Source of the DNA: an uncultured bacterium
Lineage (GTDB): Bacteria; Verrucomicrobiota; Kiritimatiellia; CAIKKV01
Direction of reading: 5' to 3'
Assembly (NCBI GenBank): GCA_903828035.1
Contig: CAIKKV010000552.1
Coordinates: 1-7,045 of the forward strand
DNA length: 7,045 nt
Both the position numbers and the translations under genes were made by a program. This document shows, in pieces, positions 1-6,373 of this stretch. Under the pieces are notes generated by a model. That model did no database searches, had not been told where the DNA came from, and saw nothing but the letters and a program-made list of their open reading frames with translations. How positions within the stretch are numbered: position 1 is the stretch's first letter; every line of letters starts with the position of its first letter.

Positions 1-1
1 C

Positions 2-3000
2 CTGCTGCAACAGGCGCAGCTGGTCGAGCAGATGATTTTGCCCGACCAGGTCGTGGCGCTCGCCGGATCCGAAGCCGACCTTCTTTCGCCGGGCTACCTG
101 AGGCTGAAGGAGCAGCTCACCAAGGCCCGGGAGGCCAACCGGCAGTGCCGGTTCCTGTACCTGCTCGGCCGGCGGCCGGACGGGTCGTTTTTCTTCCATG
201 TGGATTCCGAGCCGCCCAACTCGGCCGACTATTCCCCCCCCGGGCAGGCCTATGCGGAGACGACGGACGGGCTTTTCCGCACATTCAACACGGGCTCCGC
301 GGTCGTCGAAGGGCCGGCCTCCGATCGCTGGGGAACCTGGATCTCCGCCCTGGTTCCGGTCGTCGATCCCGTTTCCGGCCGGTTGATCGCCGTGCTGGGG
401 ATGGATGTCGACGCCCGCTCCTGGAAATGGGATGTCATCGCCCAGATTGTCCTGCCCGCCGGCCTGATGCTGGCGCTCCTGATCCTGCTGGCGGCGGAAA
501 TCATCGCCTCCCGCGTGGAGACGGCAGTCTCGGTCAAGCCCATCCAGCGCCGCCTGATGACGCCCCTGATCACGGGGCTGATCCTCCTCGTCGCCTGCTT
601 CTGCGCCTTGATGCTGGAGCAACAGCGCGTCACCCTGAAACAGGCCAGCCAGGAGGCGCTGGCGGATGTCTCCGGCGACCTGGCCGCCCTGGTGGCGGAG
701 CAATCGCGGACGCTCGCCGCCCTGGGGGAGGTCCTGATCCGGGATCCGGATCTGCGCGCCGGCTTGAAAACCCGGGATTCGGAACACCTTCTGGCCAAGT
801 TCAAGCCGGTTTTCGACCAGCTCCAAACCGAGCACGACGCCACCCATTTCTCCATTATAAGCCCGGACCGGATGGTTCTCCTGCGCCTTCACAACCCGAA
901 AGCAAGGGGCGATCAAGTCAACCGGTTCACCCTGCTGGAAGCCGCGCGCACCGGCAAGACCGCCTCGGGCCTCGAGCTGGACGATCACGGAACGATCACC
1001 CTGCGGTCGGTTCATCCGGTCCGCGAGGAAGGCGCGATTATCGGCTTCCTGGAGCTCGGCAAGGAGATCGATGACATCCTGGCCATCCTGCATGATCTGG
1101 CCGGCGTCGAACTCGCGCTGACCCTCCGAAAGTCGGCGCTGAACCGGACAGCCTGGGACGAGAGCTCCCGGAATGCAGGCTTCAGCGGGGGATGGGATCG
1201 CTTCCCCTCCAACGTGCTGATTTATTCCACCCTGCCCCGCTTTCCCGCCGAAGCCGATCAATTTGTCGGCAGGCAAGATCGCCCCCTCGGCGATGCCAGC
1301 GCCGAAGTGAGCTTCAACGGCCAGGCCTGGCGCGCCGTCGCCTCTCCGCTGAAAGACGTGGCCGGCGCCGAAATGGCCGACCTCATCGTGCTCCACAACA
1401 TCTCGCCGCTGAAGGCGGAGCAAACCCGCCTGATGGCCCTGGGCCTCGGAGGCGGCCTGATCCTGATGGCCGCGCTGTTCGGAACGCTGTTCGTCCTGCT
1501 GCGGCGAATCGATCAGGGCATCCTGCAGCAGCAGGCCTCGCTGCGGGAGAGCGAAGAGCGCCTGGATTTCGCCATGAAAGGCGCCCACGACGGCCTCTGG
1601 GATGAGGACCTGCGCACCCATGCGGTTTTCCTGAGCCCCCGCGGCTGCGAAATGTTCGGCTACTCCCCGGAGGAGTTTCGCGAGGCGGTGTCTTCCTGGA
1701 ACGCCATGGTGCATCCCGACGACCTTCCCGCCGCCCAGGAAGCCCTTGCGGAGCACCTGGAAGGCCGCAGCCCCTTCTTCCGGATCGAGCAGCGTTTGAA
1801 AACAAAAACGGGCGACTACCGCTGGGTCCTGACCCGCGGCAAGGTGTCCGTCCGCACCCCGGCGGGACGCCCCGTGCGGATGACCGGCACCCATACGGAT
1901 ATCACGGACCGCCGGCTGGCGGAGGAGCAGGCCCGGAAGGCCCAGGTCGAGATGGCGCACTTGCTCACGCAGGCCCAGCAGGCCCGGCAGGTCCTTCTGA
2001 ACATGGTCGAAGATCAGAAAAAGGCGGAAGAGGCGCTGCGGAAGAGCGAAGAGCAGTACCGGAACCTGTACACCTCCATGAACGAAGGCGTGGCTCTCCA
2101 CCGCCTGCTCTACGACCCGGCCGGAAAGGCCGTGGACTACCTGATCACCGCTGTCAATCCGGCCTACGAGTCGATTCTCGGCTTGAAGGCGGACCGCGTC
2201 GTGGGCGCCAAGGCCAGCACCCTCTACGGAAAAGCGGACGCGCCCTACCTCGATATCTACGCCCGGGTCGTGGCGACCGGAAGTTCCGCGCAGTTCGAAG
2301 CCCTGTTCAAGCCGCTTGGAAAAGCCTTCCGCATCTCCGCCTTCTCCCCCGGCAAGGACCAGTTCGCCACGGTTTTCGATGACATCACCGACCGCAAACA
2401 GGCCGAGGCGGAACACGAGCGGCTGATGACGGCCATCGACCAGACCGGCGAGGTCATCGTCATCACGGCTCCGGATGGAACCATTCAATTCGTCAATCCG
2501 GCCTTCGAGCGGAGCACCGGCTACACCCGCGAGGAAGCGATCGGGAAAAACCCCCGCCTCCTCAAAAGCGGACGCCAGGACGCGGCCTTCTACCATGACT
2601 TATGGGAAACCATTTCCAACGGAAAACCCTGGAAGGGCACCTTCGACAACAAGCGCAAGGACGGCTCCCTCTACACCGAAGAGGCCACCATTTCCCCGGT
2701 TCACAATGAGGCCGGCACGATCGTCAACTATGTGGCCGTCAAACGCGACATCACCGAGCAGCTCCGGATGGAGTCCCAGATCCAGCAGGCGCAGAAAATG
2801 GAATCGGTCGGCCGCCTCGCCGGCGGCGTGGCGCACGACTTCAACAACATGCTCCAGGTGATCCTCGGCTATGCCGAAATGGCGCTGGAAGGGGCCGCTC
2901 CCTCCTCGGCGCTGCACAACGATATTTCCGAGATCCGGAATGCCGCCCGGCGCTCCTCCGCCCTCACCCGCCAGCTGCTGGCCTTCGCCCGTAAACAAAC

Positions 3001-3919
3001 CATTGCGCCCCGGATCCTCGACCTGAACGAAGCCGCAAAAAGCATGCTGACGCTCCTGCAGCGCCTGATCGGCGAGGACGTCGAGCTGGACTGGAAGCCC
3101 GAAGACCGCCCCGCGATGATCCGGATGGATCCCGCCCAGCTCGACCAGATCCTGACCAACCTCGCCATCAACGCGCGGGACGCCATCGCCGGGGTGGGCA
3201 CACTCGCCATCGCCACCCGCAGCCAGGCCCTCGACGAGCCCTTCTGCTCCCTGCACGTGGACGCCGCTCCCGGCGATTTCGTGGTTCTCACGGTCAGCGA
3301 CACGGGCAGCGGCATGACCCCGGAAACCGTTTCGCACATTTTCGAGCCGTTCTACACGACCAAAGGCGGAAGCGCGCACACGGGCCTTGGCCTGGCGACC
3401 GTCTATGGCATCGTCAAGCAGAACAACGGCTTTATCACCGTCGAGAGCGAGCCGGGAAAGGGCACGAGCTTCTCGATCTACCTTCCCCGGCATCAAGGCG
3501 AGGTGCGCGCGACTCCGGCCCCTGTCGCCGCCACGCCCAACGCCAAGGGCCTCGAAACGATCCTGCTCGTGGAGGATGAGCCGACCATCCTGTCCGTGGG
3601 CCAGCGGATGCTGGAGAGCCTGGGCTACCGGGTCCTGCCCGCCGAGACGCCGGACAAGGCCCTCCGCCTGGCCGCCAAGCGCCTCAGCGAGGTCGACTTG
3701 CTGCTCACCGACGTGGTGATGCCCGGCCTCAGCGGGCCCGAGCTGGCCAAGCGGCTGACGGCTCAGCGCCCCGGATTGAGGTGCCTCTTCGTCTCCGGCT
3801 ACGCCGCCGACGTCATCACCGATCGCGGCATGCTGGAAAAGGAGATGAACTTCCTGCCCAAGCCCTTCAACCGCGACCAGCTTGCGAAAATGGTGCGCTC
3901 GAGCCTGGACCGGAGCTAG
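2..3919 (+). CDS. Hybrid sensor histidine kinase: two extracytoplasmic sensors, three PAS domains, HisKA/HATPase, receiver (5' partial)
   Basis: Membrane kinase that should autophosphorylate on histidine and pass the phosphate to its own receiver; the ligand is unknown. The frame is open to the window edge, so the Met at base 32 (residue 1 here) is probably internal. In order: first sensor about 1-135 (conserved-looking 'DSEPPNSADYSPPGQ' and 'DRWGTWISALVPV'), membrane helix 137-159, short basic loop, helix 176-195, second sensor about 200-463 resembling dCache_3, helix 467-490, PAS1 about 506-628, helical linker 628-672, PAS2 about 673-789, PAS3 about 795-910, and HisKA with His935 in GGVAHDFNN. 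The ATPase has N-box Asn1047, Asp1090 in SDTGSGM, the FEPFYTTK box and the GLGLA box at 1118-1122. The receiver has acidic Glu1181/Asp1182, phosphoacceptor Asp1227, Ser1255 and Lys1277. All catalytic residues are present. Topology needs one more helix upstream of the window. No HAMP or HPt domain, DNA-binding output or separate response regulator is visible. Its promoter is outside the window. Confidence 0.96.
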   Translation: MLQQAQLVEQMILPDQVVALAGSEADLLSPGYLRLKEQLTKAREANRQCRFLYLLGRRPDGSFFFHVDSEPPNSADYSPPGQAYAETTDGLFRTFNTGSAVVEGPASDRWGTWISALVPVVDPVSGRLIAVLGMDVDARSWKWDVIAQIVLPAGLMLALLILLAAEIIASRVETAVSVKPIQRRLMTPLITGLILLVACFCALMLEQQRVTLKQASQEALADVSGDLAALVAEQSRTLAALGEVLIRDPDLRAGLKTRDSEHLLAKFKPVFDQLQTEHDATHFSIISPDRMVLLRLHNPKARGDQVNRFTLLEAARTGKTASGLELDDHGTITLRSVHPVREEGAIIGFLELGKEIDDILAILHDLAGVELALTLRKSALNRTAWDESSRNAGFSGGWDRFPSNVLIYSTLPRFPAEADQFVGRQDRPLGDASAEVSFNGQAWRAVASPLKDVAGAEMADLIVLHNISPLKAEQTRLMALGLGGGLILMAALFGTLFVLLRRIDQGILQQQASLRESEERLDFAMKGAHDGLWDEDLRTHAVFLSPRGCEMFGYSPEEFREAVSSWNAMVHPDDLPAAQEALAEHLEGRSPFFRIEQRLKTKTGDYRWVLTRGKVSVRTPAGRPVRMTGTHTDITDRRLAEEQARKAQVEMAHLLTQAQQARQVLLNMVEDQKKAEEALRKSEEQYRNLYTSMNEGVALHRLLYDPAGKAVDYLITAVNPAYESILGLKADRVVGAKASTLYGKADAPYLDIYARVVATGSSAQFEALFKPLGKAFRISAFSPGKDQFATVFDDITDRKQAEAEHERLMTAIDQTGEVIVITAPDGTIQFVNPAFERSTGYTREEAIGKNPRLLKSGRQDAAFYHDLWETISNGKPWKGTFDNKRKDGSLYTEEATISPVHNEAGTIVNYVAVKRDITEQLRMESQIQQAQKMESVGRLAGGVAHDFNNMLQVILGYAEMALEGAAPSSALHNDISEIRNAARRSSALTRQLLAFARKQTIAPRILDLNEAAKSMLTLLQRLIGEDVELDWKPEDRPAMIRMDPAQLDQILTNLAINARDAIAGVGTLAIATRSQALDEPFCSLHVDAAPGDFVVLTVSDTGSGMTPETVSHIFEPFYTTKGGSAHTGLGLATVYGIVKQNNGFITVESEPGKGTSFSIYLPRHQGEVRATPAPVAATPNAKGLETILLVEDEPTILSVGQRMLESLGYRVLPAETPDKALRLAAKRLSEVDLLLTDVVMPGLSGPELAKRLTAQRPGLRCLFVSGYAADVITDRGMLEKEMNFLPKPFNRDQLAKMVRSSLDRS

Positions 3920-3999
3920 CCCATCGGGTGAATGACCGGCGCGTGAGTGGCTTCCAGGAGGGGGCCTTGGGCATCACGCCACCCCGCCAGGCCTAGATG

Positions 4000-4023
4000 A
4001 CGATTAGGAATACGATGAGGATA
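4000..4023. repeat. Imperfect 12-bp tandem repeat in the intergenic region
   Basis: Two adjacent 12-mers, ACGATTAGGAAT and ACGATGAGGATA, agree at 9 of 12 positions. The block is purine- and A/T-richer than the surrounding DNA. It lies in the 218-bp gap between the kinase stop and the oxidoreductase start, more than 50 bp upstream of the predicted -35 box. No function can be assigned, and two diverged copies could arise by chance. Confidence 0.35.
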
Positions 4024-4034
4024 ACCATGTGACA

Positions 4035-4065
4035 GCGGCCCTTAGGCGGGGATTTGGGGCCTTGC
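4035..4065 (+). terminator. Weak hairpin, possible transcription end for the kinase gene
   Basis: GC-GGCCC on the left can pair with GGGCC-TT-GC on the right: seven Watson-Crick pairs with a two-base bulge, plus a possible T-G wobble, around a loop of roughly 13-15 bases. No T-run follows, so it does not match a standard Rho-independent terminator. It sits about 115 bp after the kinase stop and ends about 10 bp before the next promoter, a position that fits an insulating structure. In GC-rich DNA such a stem can occur by chance. Confidence 0.22.
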
Positions 4066-4074
4066 GTGTCAAAC

Positions 4075-4103
4075 TTGACTTTACCCATTCAGGCCCGCAC
4101 AAT
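4075..4103 (+). promoter_or_regulatory. Sigma-70-type promoter of the oxidoreductase gene
   Basis: TTGACT at 4075-4080 matches the -35 consensus at five of six bases. CACAAT at 4098-4103 matches the -10 consensus at four of six. The spacer is exactly 17 bp. Transcription would start near 4110, giving a leader of about 28 nt that contains the Shine-Dalgarno site. The stretch is less GC-rich than the flanking genes, as expected for a promoter. Confidence 0.68.
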
Positions 4104-4114
4104 ACGTTTTTTGC
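4097..4114. promoter_or_regulatory. Candidate LacI-family operator overlapping the -10 box
   Basis: GCACAATACGTTTTTTGC is an 18-bp even palindrome centred on CG; seven of nine base pairs are symmetric (mismatches at the third and sixth positions from the centre). Even symmetry with a central CG is typical of LacI/GalR-family operators. The site covers the -10 box and the predicted start point, where a bound repressor would block transcription. A LacI-family gene lies just downstream of the controlled gene. That this regulator binds here is inference; I found no second copy at the regulator's own promoter. Confidence 0.5.
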
Positions 4115-4125
4115 ACGAGTCTTTT

Positions 4126-4131
4126 AGGAGG
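4126..4131 (+). promoter_or_regulatory. Shine-Dalgarno site fixing the oxidoreductase start
   Basis: A perfect AGGAGG lies six bases before the ATG at 4138. Another in-frame ATG at 4132 directly abuts the site, leaving no spacing. An in-frame TTG at 4054 lies upstream of the predicted promoter. The site therefore supports the start at 4138. Confidence 0.85.
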
Positions 4132-4137
4132 ATGACC

Positions 4138-5193
4138 ATGGCCAAGGTGGAACCGATCGCGATTGGAATTCTGGGTTATGGACGCGCCGGCTGCGACATG
4201 CAGGCCGCCGAGCTGAAGGGCCGCGAAAGCAAGTTCCGCATCGCCGCCGTCTGCGACCTCCTGCCCGCCCGGCGCGAAAAGGCCGCCGCCGCCCACGGCT
4301 GCAAAACGTACGCCCGCTACGAGGACATGCTGGCCGATCCCGACATCGAGCTGATCAGCGTGGCCAGCCGCTCCTGCGATCACTTCAAGCACGCCATGCA
4401 GGCCCTCAAGGCCGACAAGATCGTGTTCCAGGAAAAGCCCATGTGCATGACCTACGCCGAGGCCAACAAGCTGCGCGCCGAAGCCGCCAAGCACCACGAC
4501 GCCCTGTTCATCCGCCACAACCGCCGCTACGAGCCGCTTTTCCAGCACGTCCGCGAAATCATCGCCTCCCGCATCCTGGGCGAGGTGTTCGAGATCAAGC
4601 TGCGCCGCAACAGCTTTTCCCGCCGCAACGACTGGCAGACGCTTCTCGAGTTCGGCGGCGGCCAGCTTCTCAACTGGGGCCCCCACATCATCGACCACGC
4701 GCTCCAGTTCCTCGGCGCCCCGCCCGCCACCGTGAATGTCTGGAGCAACCTGAAGCGGATCGCCGCCGCCGGCGACGCCGAGGACCATCTCAAGATCATC
4801 ATGGACAATGACAAGGGCCTGCTCGTCGACCTCGAGATCAGCGGCGGCAGCGCCATCAGCGAGCCCGAGTACCTGGTCTCCGGCACCAAGGGCGCGCTCA
4901 AAGCCTCGGGCAAGACCATCTCGCTTCGCTACTGGGACCCCAAGGTCAAGCCGCCCCGGCGGAAGGCCGATCCGGGAACGCCCGACAGCGGATTCGGCGG
5001 CGGGGACACCCTGGCCTGGATCGAAAAGGAAATCGAGGTGGCCCCCAAGCTGAAATGCTCCATGACCTCCGTCTGGGACTACCTCTTCGACAGCGTCCGC
5101 AAGGGCAAGGCCTACCCCGTCACGCTCGACCAGGCGGTGGCCGTGATCGAGGTGATCTCCACGGTCAAAAAAGGGACTCCCTTCGAGGGGTAG
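4138..5193 (+). CDS. Gfo/Idh/MocA family NAD(P)-dependent oxidoreductase
   Basis: Cytoplasmic oxidoreductase of 351 residues, a usual length for the family, which acts on sugars, polyols, inositols or glycosides; the substrate cannot be read from sequence. The N-terminal Rossmann fold shows GILGYGRAG at 10-18 (GxGxxG at Gly13, Gly15, Gly18), with Asp40 ending strand two in 'AAVCD'. The family's EKP motif is at 99-101 (Lys100 catalytic in relatives). The C-terminal alpha/beta domain carries GGGQLLNWGPHIIDHALQFLG at 173-193, where His183 fits the catalytic His. The residue four before it, usually Asp in inositol dehydrogenase-type enzymes, is Asn179 here. There is no signal peptide or Tat motif. 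The gene has its own promoter, a candidate operator and a probable terminator, so it looks monocistronic. The LacI-type gene 64 bp downstream is its likely regulator. Family assignment is firm; specificity is open. Confidence 0.95.
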   Translation: MAKVEPIAIGILGYGRAGCDMQAAELKGRESKFRIAAVCDLLPARREKAAAAHGCKTYARYEDMLADPDIELISVASRSCDHFKHAMQALKADKIVFQEKPMCMTYAEANKLRAEAAKHHDALFIRHNRRYEPLFQHVREIIASRILGEVFEIKLRRNSFSRRNDWQTLLEFGGGQLLNWGPHIIDHALQFLGAPPATVNVWSNLKRIAAAGDAEDHLKIIMDNDKGLLVDLEISGGSAISEPEYLVSGTKGALKASGKTISLRYWDPKVKPPRRKADPGTPDSGFGGGDTLAWIEKEIEVAPKLKCSMTSVWDYLFDSVRKGKAYPVTLDQAVAVIEVISTVKKGTPFEG

Positions 5194-5220
5194 GGCCTTC
5201 GCGCCTGTCCCTTCTTTTAT
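5171..5220 (+). terminator. Probable Rho-independent terminator after the oxidoreductase gene
   Basis: AAGGGAC at 5171-5177 is the exact inverse complement of GTCCCTT at 5207-5213, and the right arm is followed by CTTTTAT. An A-run (5167-5172) flanks the left arm. Between the arms, CCCT-TCG-AGGG (5179-5189) and AGG...CCT (5192-5206) can form smaller stems, and AGGG (5192-5195) can alternatively pair with CCCT (5209-5212) directly before the T-rich tail. The left arm lies in the last codons of the oxidoreductase. It would separate this transcript from the repressor gene. Confidence 0.5.
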
Positions 5221-5221
5221 G

Positions 5222-5250
5222 TTTCCAAAACAGGCGCTTGCGTCTATAGT
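5222..5250 (+). promoter_or_regulatory. Promoter of the LacI-family regulator gene
   Basis: TTTCCA at 5222-5227 matches the -35 consensus at four of six bases. TATAGT at 5245-5250 matches the -10 consensus at five of six. The spacer is 17 bp. The expected start point is near 5257, directly before the ATG at 5258, so the transcript would have almost no leader. It follows immediately after the probable terminator of the oxidoreductase gene. Confidence 0.58.
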
Positions 5251-5257
5251 TCCTGTT
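5229..5257. promoter_or_regulatory. Inverted repeat across the regulator's promoter (possible autoregulatory site)
   Basis: AACAGG at 5229-5234 and CCTGTT at 5252-5257 are exact inverse complements, 17 bp apart. One arm lies in the promoter spacer next to the -35 box and the other at the start point. Within it, CAGGCGCTTG (5231-5240) is a shorter CG-centred palindrome matching at four of five pairs. Either could be an operator. Six-base arms are short enough to occur by chance, and neither resembles the site upstream of the oxidoreductase. Confidence 0.25.
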
Positions 5258-6373
5258 ATGTCAAAAGAGGAACTCAGCAGCGCGGCCGGGGCAAAGAGGG
5301 GGAAGCGCGTCACGCTGGCCGATGTGGCGGCCCGGACACACGTGAGCCTGGCCACCGTCAGTCAGGTTTTGAACGGCCACCCCTCCTGCTGGGCCTCCGC
5401 GGAGACGCGCAAGCGCGTCCTGTCCGCCGTGGAGGAGCTGGGCTACCGCCCCAACCTCTCCGCCCGGGCCCTCCGCTCCGGCGAAACGCTCACCATCGGC
5501 ATGATCGCCACGGCCCTGGGGCTCGGCAGCGCCCACAACCGGCTCGCCGGCGCCGAGGAAGCCGCCGGAAAAGAGGGCTACGCCCTCATGCTCGGCTGCC
5601 ACCCCGACACCTCGGAGTCGGAGGACCTGCGCATCCGGGCCCTGATGGATCGCGGCGTGGACGGCCTGCTGGTCTACCCGTCCGAACACGGCCCCCACGC
5701 GGAGCTGCGCAAGCTGGCCGAATCCGGCTTCCCGCTGGTGACGTTTGACGGGGCCGCGCTCCTCGACTTCGAGTGCGACGACATCTGCCACGACTACGCC
5801 GGCGTCGGCCGGACGCAGGTTCAGCATCTGGTTGAAACCGGCCGGCGGCGCCTCTGCCTCATCACGCCCTCCCCCAGCGGCCGGAGCAACCACCTGCGGG
5901 AGCAGGGCGCCCTCGCGGCCATCTCGGCCGCCGGCCTTCCCGCGCCCCTGATCCTCACCCTGCCCCAGGCCGCAGCCGGAAAGTCGCCCGACCTCGCCGA
6001 AATGGAAGGCGCCATCCATGATTTCCTTCTTGCCCGCCAGGGGCAGTTCGACGCCCTCCTCGGAAACGACGCCCTGGCGGCCCTCGCCATGCGGGCCGCG
6101 CTGAAGCTCGGCCTGTCGGTTCCGGGGAGCGCGGCGGTCATGGGCTCGGGAAACTCGATCATCGGGGAATACAACACCCTGCCCATCTCCACCGTCACCA
6201 CCCATGACGACATCCAGGGCGCGGAGGCTTTCCGCCTGCTTCTCACGCGGATGAAAGACCGGGCGGCAAGGCCGCCCTGCCAGCAGATCCGGAAGCCGGG
6301 GACCCTGCTGCCCCGCGCCTCCACGCTGGGCGGCTCCTTACCGGTGAAAGTACCGCAGGTAGATATAGCCTGA
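5258..6373 (+). CDS. LacI/GalR family transcriptional regulator
   Basis: Cytoplasmic DNA-binding repressor of 371 residues. The helix-turn-helix is at about 18-40 (VTLADVAARTHVSLATVSQVLNG in two halves), followed by an insert with Cys44-Trp-Ala-Ser47 and the hinge region YRPNLSARALRSG at 63-75. From about 78 to 353 it has the periplasmic-binding-protein-like effector domain: TIGMIA start, DRGVDGLLVYPS at 131-142, Arg214 in 'LREQG', and VMGSGNS at 294-300, where many relatives have G-[FY]-D-D. Gln36 stands where 'VSRVLN' usually has Arg. The ATG at 5258 is chosen because the in-frame ATG at 5219 lies in the terminator tail and before the promoter. No Shine-Dalgarno site precedes 5258. The final residues after about 353 form a short tail, and the last 36 bp overlap the convergent permease gene. 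It probably controls the neighbouring oxidoreductase gene, by analogy with linked LacI-type regulators; the effector is unknown. Confidence 0.93.
   Translation: MSKEELSSAAGAKRGKRVTLADVAARTHVSLATVSQVLNGHPSCWASAETRKRVLSAVEELGYRPNLSARALRSGETLTIGMIATALGLGSAHNRLAGAEEAAGKEGYALMLGCHPDTSESEDLRIRALMDRGVDGLLVYPSEHGPHAELRKLAESGFPLVTFDGAALLDFECDDICHDYAGVGRTQVQHLVETGRRRLCLITPSPSGRSNHLREQGALAAISAAGLPAPLILTLPQAAAGKSPDLAEMEGAIHDFLLARQGQFDALLGNDALAALAMRAALKLGLSVPGSAAVMGSGNSIIGEYNTLPISTVTTHDDIQGAEAFRLLLTRMKDRAARPPCQQIRKPGTLLPRASTLGGSLPVKVPQVDIA

Noticed and set aside
32..34. ATG as the true start of the kinase
   Set aside because: The frame stays open to the window edge with protein-like sequence (LLQQAQLVEQ), no Shine-Dalgarno site precedes it, and the first sensor needs an upstream membrane helix. 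The gene is treated as 5' partial.
2600..3496. Open frame on the minus strand opposite the kinase core
   Set aside because: The plus-strand frame encodes intact HisKA and ATPase motifs; the minus product has no family features and arises from GC-rich codon bias.
3963..3993. Hairpin GGCC-T-TGG with CCA-GGCC after the kinase
   Set aside because: The stem has a bulge, a 16-base loop and no T-run, so it is too weak to call a terminator in GC-rich sequence.
4054..4056. TTG start extending the oxidoreductase by 28 residues
   Set aside because: It lies before the predicted promoter and has no ribosome site; the added residues do not look like family sequence, while AGGAGG sits six bases before the ATG at 4138.
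5219..5221. Earlier in-frame ATG for the LacI-type regulator
   Set aside because: It is in the T-rich tail of the terminator and upstream of the predicted promoter; the 13 extra residues are not typical before the helix-turn-helix.
4081..5355. Long open frame on the minus strand (424 codons)
   Set aside because: It mirrors the oxidoreductase gene, is low-complexity in Gly, Ala, Val and Leu, has no recognisable domain, and spans an evident promoter and gene of the opposite strand.
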